Source: Polaribacter sp.
GTDB lineage: Bacteria > Bacteroidota > Bacteroidia > Flavobacteriales > Flavobacteriaceae
Direction: 5' to 3'
Assembly (NCBI GenBank): GCA_028336245.1
Contig: JAOKTT010000003.1
Location: 18,242-82,241, forward strand
DNA length: 64,000 nt
Shown: one piece after another, positions 28,238 to 37,197 of the stretch
Position numbering within the stretch: the first letter of the stretch is position 1
Layout: each line of letters begins with the position of its first letter
Position numbers and translations under genes: made by a program
The notes under the pieces: model-generated
The model's database searches: none
What the model was told of the DNA's origin: nothing
Seen by the model: only the letters and a program-made list of their open reading frames with translations

Positions 28238-29305
28238 ATGAAGAAACATAATTTTAGTGCAGGACCTTGTATTCTGCCGCAAGAAGTTTTACAAAAAGCA
28301 GCAGCAGCGGTGCTTAATTTTAACGACGGTGATTTATCTCTAATTGAAATATCTCACAGAAGCAAATCGTTTGTTACAGTGATGGAGACGGCAAGGTCGC
28401 TCGCTTTAGAATTGTTAGGTTTAGAAAACAAAGGTTACCAGGCCTTATTTTTACATGGCGGAGCGAGTTTAGAATTTTTAATGGTTGCTTACAACCTTTT
28501 AAATAAAAAAGCGGCATATCTAAATACGGGAACTTGGTCGGACAATGCTATCAAGGAAGCAAAAGCTTTTGGTGAAGTGCTGGAAGTAGGTTCTTCAAAA
28601 GACAAAAATTTCAATTATATCCCAAAAGGATATTCCATACCTGAAGAGGTAGATTATTTTCATTGCACCAGTAACAATACGATTGCAGGAACACAGATGA
28701 AATCATTTCCAGAAAGCAATGTTTCTTTAATTTGTGATATGAGTTCAGATATTTTTTCCCGACAATTAGACTTCGAGAAATTTGATTTGATCTATGCAGG
28801 AGCGCAAAAAAACATGGGTCCGGCAGGAACTACCTTGGTAATTGTCAAAGAAGAGATTTTGGGAAAAGGAACAAGACACATTCCTACAATGTTGAATTAT
28901 CAAGCTCATATTGCGAAAGAAAGCATGGCAAATACACCTTCTGTATTTGCCATATATGTGTCTATGTTGAATTTACAATGGTTGAAAGATATCGGAGGAA
29001 TTCCGTTTATAGAAGAAGTCAATAACAAGAAAGCAGCACTTTTATATGCAGAAATTGATAGAAACCCTTTATTCAAAGGGATGGTCGCTAAAGAAGACAG
29101 AAGTACCATGAATGCTACTTTTAACTTGACAGATGCTTCCTTAACAACAACATTTGATACCTTATGGAAAGCAGCAGGAATCAACGGTCTAAATGGACAT
29201 AGAAGTGTTGGTGGCTATCGCGCAAGCATGTACAATGCACTTCCATTGCATAGTGTGCAAGTTTTAGTAGATGTAATGCAAACCTTAGAAAACGAACACG
29301 CCTAA
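28238..29305 (+). CDS. serC: Phosphoserine aminotransferase
   Basis: PLP aminotransferase (class V fold) that makes O-phospho-L-serine from 3-phosphohydroxypyruvate and glutamate, and can also serve pyridoxine synthesis. The 355-aa protein begins KKHNFSAGPCILP. It has EISHRSKSF, LHGGASLEF, DMSSDIFSR and the PLP lysine Lys191 in YAGAQKNMGPAG. The C-terminal GLNGHRSVGGYRASMYNA carries the phosphate-binding residues. It is coupled to the upstream acyl-CoA reductase gene (2-nt gap). The next gene follows after 117 nt. Confidence 0.95.
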   Translation: MKKHNFSAGPCILPQEVLQKAAAAVLNFNDGDLSLIEISHRSKSFVTVMETARSLALELLGLENKGYQALFLHGGASLEFLMVAYNLLNKKAAYLNTGTWSDNAIKEAKAFGEVLEVGSSKDKNFNYIPKGYSIPEEVDYFHCTSNNTIAGTQMKSFPESNVSLICDMSSDIFSRQLDFEKFDLIYAGAQKNMGPAGTTLVIVKEEILGKGTRHIPTMLNYQAHIAKESMANTPSVFAIYVSMLNLQWLKDIGGIPFIEEVNNKKAALLYAEIDRNPLFKGMVAKEDRSTMNATFNLTDASLTTTFDTLWKAAGINGLNGHRSVGGYRASMYNALPLHSVQVLVDVMQTLENEHA

Positions 29306-29422
29306 ACGCAGTAGTAAATGGACTCCAATAAAAAATGTTTTTTAAACTTTTAAGGTTTAAAATTAAAACAAACAAAACATAAAAACTTCTTTCTTTAGTA
29401 AGAATTAGAGACATACAGACAA

Positions 29423-30373
29423 ATGAAAATATTAGCAAACGACGGAATTTCTCAAAGCGGAATTGATACTTTAGAAAAAAAAGGATTTGAAGTAATAATA
29501 ACAAAAGTTGCTCAAAATCAGTTAGAAAAATATATCAATGAACATACTATTGATGCTCTTTTAGTAAAAAGTACAACCCAGGTTGGGCAAGAACTAATAG
29601 ACGCCTGTCCGAGTATTAAATTAATTGGATGCGGGGACGGTAGTCTCGACAATATTGATGTTTCCTATGCAGAAGACCAAGGTTTACATGTAATAAATGC
29701 TCCTGAAACTGCCGCAAATGCTGTTGCTGAATTGGTTTTTGCACACTTATTTGGATTGGTGAGATTCTTGCATGCTTCAAATAGAGAGATGCCTTTAGAA
29801 GGAGATTCTCGTTTTAAAGAATTAAAAAAAGCCTTTAGTGAAGGCATCGAATTAAGAGGCAAAACTATTGGTTTAATTGGTTTTGGAAGTATTGGTCAAG
29901 CAGTAGCTAAAATTGGTTTGGGCTTAGGAATGAATGTAATTGCAACAGATAAAAAGGTTACAAGTGCACCCATTACAGTTGATTTTTTTAATGGCCAAAA
30001 AGTAACCATCAATATTGAAACCATTTCACAAGATGTCGTTTTAAAGGAAGCTGATTTTATTTCTTTGCATGTACCTATGCAAGAGGGCTATCTAATTAAA
30101 GAAGATGATATTAAAAAAATGAAAGATGGCGTGGGAATTATAAATACTGCTGGTGGTGGAATTTTACATGAAGTAGACCTTGTAAAAGCCATTGAAAGTG
30201 GTAAAGTACAGTTTGCTGGCTTGGACGTGTTTGAAACAGAGCCAACACCTGCAGTTCAATTGTTAATGAATCCAGAAATATCTTTAACACCGCATATTGG
30301 CGGCGCTACAAAAGAGACCGAAGAAAGAAATGGAATCGCATTAGCACAACAAATTATTCAGCTTTTACGCTAA
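29423..30373 (+). CDS. SerA-like D-2-hydroxyacid dehydrogenase with altered active site
   Basis: D-isomer 2-hydroxyacid dehydrogenase family, 316 aa, in the place expected for phosphoglycerate dehydrogenase. The NAD fold is intact (GFGSIGQ, Gly153-Gly158; Asp176 favours NAD). Catalytic Glu273 (DVFETEP) and His291 (TPHIGG) are present. The catalytic Arg of the usual ARGG motif is Gly244 (NTAGGG). The usual R-x-G-x-G substrate loop reads GCGDGS (69-74), and the RS(T/A)T-type Arg is Lys49. It has no ACT domain. It may act on another substrate, be inactive or be regulatory. The next gene starts 3 nt later. A 7-bp hairpin (29341-29361) lies upstream. Confidence 0.85.
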   Translation: MKILANDGISQSGIDTLEKKGFEVIITKVAQNQLEKYINEHTIDALLVKSTTQVGQELIDACPSIKLIGCGDGSLDNIDVSYAEDQGLHVINAPETAANAVAELVFAHLFGLVRFLHASNREMPLEGDSRFKELKKAFSEGIELRGKTIGLIGFGSIGQAVAKIGLGLGMNVIATDKKVTSAPITVDFFNGQKVTINIETISQDVVLKEADFISLHVPMQEGYLIKEDDIKKMKDGVGIINTAGGGILHEVDLVKAIESGKVQFAGLDVFETEPTPAVQLLMNPEISLTPHIGGATKETEERNGIALAQQIIQLLR

Positions 30374-30376
30374 TAT

Positions 30377-31615
30377 ATGGCCATTGTAAAACCTTTTAAA
30401 GCAGTGCGAGCAACCGGAGATAAGGTAGCCCAAGTTTCGTCTAAAGCATACGGTGTTTATACTCCAGAAATGCTGAGTTCTAAATTGGCACGCAATCCAT
30501 ATTCTTTTTTACATGTGACCACTCCTGCGCACAAAGACCCAAAAAAAGAACGCAGTGAAAAAGTACGTTTTAAACTAGTACAAAAACAATATGCAGAATT
30601 TAAAGAGCAAAACGTTTTTACACAAGATAAAACACCAGCTTTCTATATTTATAAAAAAACAACGGCTACAACATCTTTTTGTGGAATAATTGCTGCTAGT
30701 GCTGTTGAAGACTGTTTGAATAACAATATAAAAAAACACGAAGGAACCCTTAGAAAAAGAGAGTTATTATTTGAAAACTACCTAAGAAATACGGGATTTA
30801 CTGCAGAACCTGTATTATTATCATACCCTGACAATGCTAAAATTGTCGATATTCTTAAAAAATATTCGCAATACAAAGCAAACTATGAATTTACTACCGC
30901 AAATAAAGACATGCATGTTCTTTGGGTGGTAGCCGATGCATCTGATATTAAAAAAATAACAAATGCATTTCAAGAAATTGACACCTTATATATTGCAGAC
31001 GGCCACCACCGGTCATCCGCTTCCTGTTTATTAGCGGAACGTTTAAAAAAAGAAAACCCGCAGCATACAGGAACCGAAGCATATAACTTTTTCATGAGTT
31101 ATTTAGTAGCAGAGAGTGAATTGAGCATGTACGAGTTCAATCGCTTCATAAAAGATCTAAATGGCCACACAGCACAAGAATTCTTAGTTACATTAGAGTC
31201 TTTTTTTACTATTAAAAATTACGGTACAGAATTTTATAAACCGTCAAAAAAGCATAATTTTAGCATGTATTTAGAAGGCGAATTTTATGCATTGACTTTA
31301 AAAAAAGCGATCTATCCTTTTACAGATGTGCTTAGTAAATTAGATGCTCAAATTCTTTACAATACTGTTTTAAAACCACTATTAGGCATCAATGATATTA
31401 GAGATGATTCTAAAATCGTATATTCTCAAAACAAATCGAATGGTCTAGAACTAAAGACAAAAGTAGATACAGGTGCTTTTAAAGTTTCTTTCGGGATGTA
31501 CTCAACCAATATAAAAGAACTCAAAGAAATTGTAGATGCAGGCTTGTTAATGCCCCCAAAAACGACCTATATAGAGCCGAAACTAAGAAGTGCTTTGACT
31601 ATTTATGAGTTTTAA
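30377..31615 (+). CDS. DUF1015 family protein
   Basis: A 412-aa protein of the DUF1015 family (PF06245), without known function to me. The N-terminus AIVKPFKAVRATG and the segment KKHEGTLRKRE (119-129) are family-like. The strongest motif is ADGHHRSSAS (207-216). It has no signal peptide or membrane segment, so it is cytoplasmic. It follows the SerA-like gene by 3 nt and precedes yggS, so a role in serine or PLP metabolism is suggested by context only. DGHHR resembles the G-x-H-R motif of the ParB/sulfiredoxin superfamily, which includes serine kinases (see findings). Confidence 0.85.
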   Translation: MAIVKPFKAVRATGDKVAQVSSKAYGVYTPEMLSSKLARNPYSFLHVTTPAHKDPKKERSEKVRFKLVQKQYAEFKEQNVFTQDKTPAFYIYKKTTATTSFCGIIAASAVEDCLNNNIKKHEGTLRKRELLFENYLRNTGFTAEPVLLSYPDNAKIVDILKKYSQYKANYEFTTANKDMHVLWVVADASDIKKITNAFQEIDTLYIADGHHRSSASCLLAERLKKENPQHTGTEAYNFFMSYLVAESELSMYEFNRFIKDLNGHTAQEFLVTLESFFTIKNYGTEFYKPSKKHNFSMYLEGEFYALTLKKAIYPFTDVLSKLDAQILYNTVLKPLLGINDIRDDSKIVYSQNKSNGLELKTKVDTGAFKVSFGMYSTNIKELKEIVDAGLLMPPKTTYIEPKLRSALTIYEF

Positions 31616-31664
31616 CACTGTTTGCTCTTTTGAGCTTGAAGTAGCTTTTAATAAAAAAAACGAA

Positions 31665-32339
31665 ATGGAAATACAAAAAAATATACAAGAGATAATAAAA
31701 TCAATTCCAGAAAATGTAACGCTAGTTGCTGTTTCTAAAACCAAACCTATTTCCGATCTTCAAGAAGCCTATAATGGTGGCCAGCGCATTTTTGGTGAAA
31801 ATAAAATACAGGAAATGGCTGCTAAGTTTGAGGCACTCCCTAAAGATATTCAATGGCACATGATTGGTCATTTACAAAGTAATAAAATAAAGTACATGGC
31901 CCACTTCGTAAATTTAATTCATGGAATAGACAAATTTAAAACCTTGAAAGAAATTAACAAACAAGCAAAAAAACACAATCGAATTATTTCGTGTCTACTG
32001 CAAGCAAAAATAGCGCAAGAGGAAACAAAATTCGGGCTGTCTTTTGACGAAATAGATCAGATCTTGCAAAGTCAAGAGTTTAAAGAACTAGAAAATATAA
32101 AAATTGTTGGTTTTATGGGAATGGCATCATTTACTGACAACCAAGAACAATTGAACGAAGAATTCGCATCTTTAAATAGGTTTTATCAACTAACTAAAAC
32201 AAAAACAGGTACTTCTAACTGCGAACTAGAAACGCTTTCTATGGGAATGAGTGGAGACTATAACCTGGCCATAAAAAATGGCAGCTCTATGATACGACTA
32301 GGGAGTTCAATTTTTGGTAATAGAAATTATAGTTCGTAA
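31665..32339 (+). CDS. yggS: YggS/PLPBP pyridoxal phosphate homeostasis protein
   Basis: Single-domain PLP-binding barrel of the YggS/PROSC family, which buffers PLP and affects amino-acid metabolism. The PLP lysine is Lys25 in VAVSKTKP. Further signatures are FGENKIQE, WHMIGHLQSNKIK, LQAKIAQEETKFG, LSMGMSGDYNLAIKNGSSMIRLGSSIFG (read as separate blocks). The frame opens at 31605, overlapping DUF1015, but the ATG at 31665 gives the family N-terminus MEIQKNIQEI and 224 aa. It is probably co-transcribed with the DUF1015 and serC genes. Confidence 0.93.
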   Translation: MEIQKNIQEIIKSIPENVTLVAVSKTKPISDLQEAYNGGQRIFGENKIQEMAAKFEALPKDIQWHMIGHLQSNKIKYMAHFVNLIHGIDKFKTLKEINKQAKKHNRIISCLLQAKIAQEETKFGLSFDEIDQILQSQEFKELENIKIVGFMGMASFTDNQEQLNEEFASLNRFYQLTKTKTGTSNCELETLSMGMSGDYNLAIKNGSSMIRLGSSIFGNRNYSS

Positions 32340-32363
32340 ATTTACATTCTAAGAAATAATAAT

Positions 32364-33443
32364 TTGTACGCAATATTAGACATTGAAACTACCGGGGGGA
32401 AATTTAATGAAGAAGGCATTACAGAAATTGCCATTTATAAATTTGATGGCCATACGATTGTAGACCAATTTATTAGTTTGGTAAACCCAGAAAAAGAAAT
32501 TCAACAATTTGTTGTGGGGCTCACAGGCATCAATAATAAAATGCTCCAAAATGCTCCTAAGTTTTACGAGATAGCCAAAAGAGTTATCGAAATAACAAAA
32601 GACTGCACTTTAGTTGCGCACAATACCACTTTTGATTATCGGATTTTAAGTACAGAGTTTGACCGATTGGGTTATGACTTCAACAGAAATACGTTATGCA
32701 CTGTAGAGCTGAGCAAGCAATTAATTTTAGACCAACCTTCGTATAGTCTCGGTAAACTTACAAAGGCATTAGGCATCCCAATGACAGATAGGCATCGTGC
32801 TTCTGGTGATGCTTTAGCTACCGTGCAGCTTTTCAAACTACTTTTAGAAAAAGACAGCACAAAAACAATCATACAAGAATACGTAAAATACTATGATCAG
32901 CGCATTGAAAAAGATAGACTTCAGAAATTAATAGCCTCAGTACCTATGGATATAGGACTGTTTTACGTGCATGATAAAAATGGAAAAATACTGTTTTTAG
33001 GGCGCGGAAAAAATGTAAAGTCGGAAGTAAATAAATTATTTTTGAAAGAAACAAAAAGAGCTTTAAAAATTCAAGAGAGAGCGACTTCTATTACCTATGA
33101 AAAAACAGGAAATGAACTCTTTACCCGCTTAAAATACTATTTACAGTTAGAAAGACTTGCTCCAAAATATAACATTAAGAAGAAAAGAAAGCCTTTATTG
33201 TATGACTTTAACAATGATGATTTCATTATTTTAGACAAAGGCAGAGAAACAGAAGAGCATGCGCTAATACTTGTCGAAAATAATCAAATTTTTGGGTATG
33301 GGTATACAAGTTTAGCACACCAAGAAAATAACATCGACATTCTAAAATCAGTACTTACTCCGGTCGAAGACAAGGAATTAGCTAAAATAATTGTTAAAAA
33401 TTATTTAAACAGTTATACGGTTCAAAAAATTGTACGTCTCTAA
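32364..33443 (+). CDS. DnaQ-type 3'-5' exonuclease fused to a degenerate GIY-YIG domain
   Basis: A 359-aa two-domain protein. Residues 1-165 form a DEDDh exonuclease like the epsilon subunit of Pol III: Asp6 and Glu8 (LDIETTGG), Asp91 (VAHNTTFDYRIL), His144 and Asp149 (HRASGD). All catalytic residues are present. Residues 195-275 align with the UvrC/GIY-YIG nuclease fold (IGLFYV, LFLGRGKN, LERLAPKYN) but the expected Tyr, Tyr, Arg and Glu are replaced (see findings). A C-terminal 85 residues resembles nothing I recognise. The start is TTG, with an in-frame stop 27 nt upstream and no ATG. It may act in repair or proofreading. Confidence 0.88.
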   Translation: MYAILDIETTGGKFNEEGITEIAIYKFDGHTIVDQFISLVNPEKEIQQFVVGLTGINNKMLQNAPKFYEIAKRVIEITKDCTLVAHNTTFDYRILSTEFDRLGYDFNRNTLCTVELSKQLILDQPSYSLGKLTKALGIPMTDRHRASGDALATVQLFKLLLEKDSTKTIIQEYVKYYDQRIEKDRLQKLIASVPMDIGLFYVHDKNGKILFLGRGKNVKSEVNKLFLKETKRALKIQERATSITYEKTGNELFTRLKYYLQLERLAPKYNIKKKRKPLLYDFNNDDFIILDKGRETEEHALILVENNQIFGYGYTSLAHQENNIDILKSVLTPVEDKELAKIIVKNYLNSYTVQKIVRL

Positions 33444-33494
33444 CTTTACCTCGAATTAAAGATTTATATTCAATATTTATAAAAAACAAGAAAC

Positions 33495-35597
33495 TTAACT
33501 AATATTAGACCAAATTTTAGATGATTTTGTCATTTGAATAAAAGCTTTTTTTATTAAAATATTTTCTTCTTTCGCTAAATTTTCATCCACTTGTAATAAG
33601 GAAATAGCAGTATTCCTGGCCACTACTAAAATTTTAGAATCTTTTACTACATCGGCAATTTTAAGATCTAAAACACCACTCTGTTGTGTTCCCATAATAT
33701 TTCCAGGACCTCGCAACTTCAAGTCCACCTCTGCAATTTTAAAACCATCAGTAGTGTCAACCATTGTTTTCAGACGCGTCTTTGCCTCTGGTGATAATTT
33801 AAAACTGGACAAAAGAATACAATAACTTTGATCAGCTCCTCGTCCAACCCGACCTCTTAATTGATGCAATTGTGAGAGTCCAAAACGTTCTGAACTTTCA
33901 ATGATCATAACACTGGCATTGGGCACGTTTACACCTACCTCAATAACCGTTGTGGCCACCATAATTTGCGTTACACCCTTTACAAATCGCTCCATTTCAA
34001 ACGCTTTGTCTGCGGGTTTCATCTTACCGTGCACAATACTAATTTGATATTTTGGCAATGGAAATTCTCTGGATACACTCTCGTAGCCATCCATTAAATC
34101 TTTATAATCCATTACTGCAGACTCTTCGATTAATGGGTACACCAAATAGACTTGTCTTCCTTTATCAATTTCATCTTTCATGAATTTAAAAACAGCCAAA
34201 CGATTGCTATCAAAACGATGCACTGTCTTTACTTCTTTTCTTCCAGGAGGCAATTCATCAATAACAGAAATATCCAAATCACCATACACAGACATCGCCA
34301 AGGTCCTGGGAATTGGGGTTGCCGTCATCACTAAAATATGTGGAGGTAATTCATTTTTAGCCCATAACTTTGCGCGTTGCTTTACCCCAAATCGGTGCTG
34401 CTCGTCAATAATAGCGATGCCTAAGTTTTTAAATTGCACTTTATCCTCCAATAAGGCGTGCGTACCAATCAATATATTTAAAGTACCCTCTTCTAAACCT
34501 GCATGAATCTCTCTTCTTTTTTTAGTTCTAACAGAGCCTGTTAACATAGCAACCTTGAGACCCATACCCGCAACCAATTCTGAAACTGCAATAAAATGCT
34601 GATTTGCTAATATTTCTGTAGGTGCCATAATAGTTGCCTGAAAACCATTATCGATGGCTAAAAGCATGGCTAAAATAGCTACAATCGTTTTTCCTGACCC
34701 TACATCTCCCTGCAGCAAACGGTTCATATGTGCTCCAGATGCCACATCCTTTCGAACTTCTTTCAAAACTCTTTTTTGCGCATTTGTCAAATCAAATGGC
34801 AATCTATTTGTATAAAAATCATTGAAAATAGTCCCTACTTTTTCGAAGACTTCCCCTTTTATTTTCGTTTTATTGAGGAGCTTCTTTCGCAATAACTGCA
34901 ACTGAATAAAAAATAATTCTTCAAATTTTAATCGATTTTCTGCTTTTGTGAGGTGTTCTTGACTTTTTGGAAAATGTGCATTTAGAAGTGCTTCTCGTTT
35001 GGACATAAACTTAAAATCCTCCAAAATCTCTCGCGATAAATTTTCTTGAATACTATCATAAAACTGTTCCAACAAACGCTGTACGTAGGTCCCCATAATT
35101 CTATTAGAAACCCCTGCATTTATTAACCTTTCTGTGGCGTGATAAACCGGCTGCATCTTAGTCTGCAACTTTTTTTTATGAGCACTAAACAATTCTAATT
35201 CTGGATGTGGAATGCTAAAACTCCCATTGTAGTGATTGAGTTTCCCATAGACCACATAGGGCTCATTTACTTTCAAAGAGTCTTTGAGCCATTTTTGTCC
35301 TTTAAACCAGACCAATTCAATGCTTCCCGTAGCGTCTTGAAAGGTAGCTACTAAACGACTGCCTCTTTTTTGTGCTATTGAATTTACTCGTGTAATACGC
35401 CCTACAATTTGCACTTCTGAAGAATTTGGCTGCAAATCTTTTATGGCATGAAATGTAGTTTTGTCAATGTAGCGAAAAGGAAAGAAATTAAGCAGATCAT
35501 TGCAGGTCTTCAAGCCCAGTTCCGTGTACAAAAGCGCTGCTCTTTGTACACTAATTCCCTCGATATATGTAATTGGATAATTTAAATTCAACTTCAA
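33495..35597 (-). CDS. recG: ATP-dependent DNA helicase RecG
   Basis: Superfamily 2 helicase that reverses stalled forks and migrates Holliday junctions, 700 aa. It has the N-terminal wedge/OB domain (IVGRITRVNSIAQKRGSRLVATF), Walker A GDVGSGKT (297-304), DEQH (398-401), TATPIPRTLAMS, and the C-terminal LRGRVGRGADQSYC with the RecG tail RLKTMVDTTDGFKIAE. Length and motifs are complete. It is convergent with the exonuclease gene with only 51 nt between stops and no evident terminator. Confidence 0.96.
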   Translation of the reverse strand: MKLNLNYPITYIEGISVQRAALLYTELGLKTCNDLLNFFPFRYIDKTTFHAIKDLQPNSSEVQIVGRITRVNSIAQKRGSRLVATFQDATGSIELVWFKGQKWLKDSLKVNEPYVVYGKLNHYNGSFSIPHPELELFSAHKKKLQTKMQPVYHATERLINAGVSNRIMGTYVQRLLEQFYDSIQENLSREILEDFKFMSKREALLNAHFPKSQEHLTKAENRLKFEELFFIQLQLLRKKLLNKTKIKGEVFEKVGTIFNDFYTNRLPFDLTNAQKRVLKEVRKDVASGAHMNRLLQGDVGSGKTIVAILAMLLAIDNGFQATIMAPTEILANQHFIAVSELVAGMGLKVAMLTGSVRTKKRREIHAGLEEGTLNILIGTHALLEDKVQFKNLGIAIIDEQHRFGVKQRAKLWAKNELPPHILVMTATPIPRTLAMSVYGDLDISVIDELPPGRKEVKTVHRFDSNRLAVFKFMKDEIDKGRQVYLVYPLIEESAVMDYKDLMDGYESVSREFPLPKYQISIVHGKMKPADKAFEMERFVKGVTQIMVATTVIEVGVNVPNASVMIIESSERFGLSQLHQLRGRVGRGADQSYCILLSSFKLSPEAKTRLKTMVDTTDGFKIAEVDLKLRGPGNIMGTQQSGVLDLKIADVVKDSKILVVARNTAISLLQVDENLAKEENILIKKAFIQMTKSSKIWSNIS

Positions 35598-35916
35598 TTT
35601 TTCTATGATTCAAAAATAATGAAATCAGATTAAAAAAAGAATTAAATTGATATTTATTGTGCTTTAGAAAAGGAAGTCTCCATACTTTTCAATTCGCAAC
35701 AAGCGTTGCTCGCGCTATTACTAGTAAAAAATTACATCTTGCTTTCTTGAAAACAAAAAATAAAGCAGATATCATACTTTAGAACTTTGCAATTTGCTTA
35801 ATATCCTTCTTTTAAAAAGAGCTTTTATACATGTGTATGTGAAAGGTTTTTCTAAACAACTTTTAAATTGCACACCTCCTACTTATATGTATATTTGCAA
35901 TCCATAAGAAGATAAA
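35598..35916. other. Intergenic between recG and rsmB-like gene
   Basis: This 319-nt gap holds no convincing gene. There is a small hairpin GCAAC / GTTGC at 35696-35709 in a slightly GC-richer patch. The right end holds the promoter of the methyltransferase gene. I see no RNA gene. Confidence 0.5.
35868..35897 (+). promoter_or_regulatory. Promoter of the rsmB-like gene
   Basis: TTG (35868-35870), 19 nt and TATATTTG (35890-35897) match the Bacteroidetes consensus exactly. The predicted start is near 35903, with a leader of about 14 nt. Confidence 0.75.
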
Positions 35917-37131
35917 ATGAGATTACACAGGAATTTAACTTTTGCAGTAATAGACAGCATTAGAGATATATTTAACGAAGGTGTTTATGCTGACAAAGCA
36001 GTAGAAAAGGCTTTAAAACGTGACAAACGTTGGGGAGCTAGAGACCGTAAATTTGTTGCTGAAACAATTTATGATATTGTTCGCTGGAACCGCTTGTATG
36101 CTGAAATTGCAGAAGTGAAAGCACCCTATGATAGAGACAATATTTGGAGGTTGTTTTCTGTGTGGTGTATCTTAAGAGGAATCGCTTTACCAGATTGGAA
36201 TCAAGTTGGTGATGTACCAGAAAGAAAAATTAAAGGTCGTTTTGATGAACTTTCTAGAACCAGAAAATACAGAGAATCGATTCCAGATTGGATGGATGAA
36301 ATGTGTGTTAAAGAGTTGGGAGAAGAAATTTGGACCAAAGAAATTGCTGCTTTAAACGTGCAAGCAAATGTAATTTTAAGAACGAACACCTTAAATATTT
36401 CTAAAGAAATACTGCAAAAGAAATTAAAAGCTGAAGATATAAATACGGAATTTGTTCCGAATCACACAGATGCTTTAATTTTACCAGAAAGAGCAAATGT
36501 TTTCAAAAGCGAAGCTTTTCACAACGGATTTTTTGAAGTTCAAGATGCCTCATCTCAGTTAGTAGCGGCGTATTTAGACGTAAAACCTGGCATGAAAGTA
36601 ATTGATACCTGTGCCGGCGCTGGAGGTAAAACTTTACATTTAGCTGCTTTAATGGAGAATAAAGGACAAATTATTGCCATGGATATTTACGAAAGTAAAC
36701 TCCGTAAGTTAAAGGTTCGAGCGAAAAGAAACAAAGCACATAACATTGATTTGCGTGTGATTGATTCTACAAAGCCAATTAAAAAATTACACGGCAAAGC
36801 AGATCGAATTTTAATAGACGCTCCTTGCTCTGGCTTAGGTGTTATTCGCAGAAATCCAGACTCAAAATGGAAGCTACAACCTGAGTTTATAGAAAATATT
36901 AAAAAAATACAACAGGAAATTTTACAGCAATATGCTGCCATGTTAAAGCCCGGTGGGAAAATGGTATACGCAACTTGTTCTGTGTTGCCCTCTGAGAACC
37001 AAGAACAAGTTAAGACTTTTTTAACATCAGAAGCTGGAAAAGAGTTTATATTTGTTTCGGACAAAAAAGTTTTAGCACATGTCTCCGGTTTTGATGGCTT
37101 CTATATGGCACTGTTAGAAAAGAAAAAATAA
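35917..37131 (+). CDS. RsmB/NOP2-family RNA (cytosine-C5) methyltransferase
   Basis: SAM-dependent m5C methyltransferase acting on rRNA, probably an RsmB-type enzyme, 404 aa. It has an N-terminal helical NusB/RsmB-like region, the SAM loop DTCAGAGGKT (230-239) and AMDIYESKLRKL. The two catalytic cysteines are Cys304 (DAPCSGLG) and Cys354 (ATCSVLPSEN). All motifs are intact. It has its own strong promoter. The C-terminus ends in the usual FDGFYMALLEKK. Which rRNA position is modified cannot be told. Confidence 0.93.
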   Translation: MRLHRNLTFAVIDSIRDIFNEGVYADKAVEKALKRDKRWGARDRKFVAETIYDIVRWNRLYAEIAEVKAPYDRDNIWRLFSVWCILRGIALPDWNQVGDVPERKIKGRFDELSRTRKYRESIPDWMDEMCVKELGEEIWTKEIAALNVQANVILRTNTLNISKEILQKKLKAEDINTEFVPNHTDALILPERANVFKSEAFHNGFFEVQDASSQLVAAYLDVKPGMKVIDTCAGAGGKTLHLAALMENKGQIIAMDIYESKLRKLKVRAKRNKAHNIDLRVIDSTKPIKKLHGKADRILIDAPCSGLGVIRRNPDSKWKLQPEFIENIKKIQQEILQQYAAMLKPGGKMVYATCSVLPSENQEQVKTFLTSEAGKEFIFVSDKKVLAHVSGFDGFYMALLEKKK

Positions 37132-37197
37132 TTATATACCACTATATTTTAATAGTGATTGCAGAGAAGAAGATTAATAATTTAAAATATTAAATAT

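Noticed and set aside
29341..29361. Hairpin TTTAAAC / GTTTAAA between serC and the SerA-like gene as a terminator
   Set aside because: No T run follows and the stem is all A-T except one pair, so termination is not supported.
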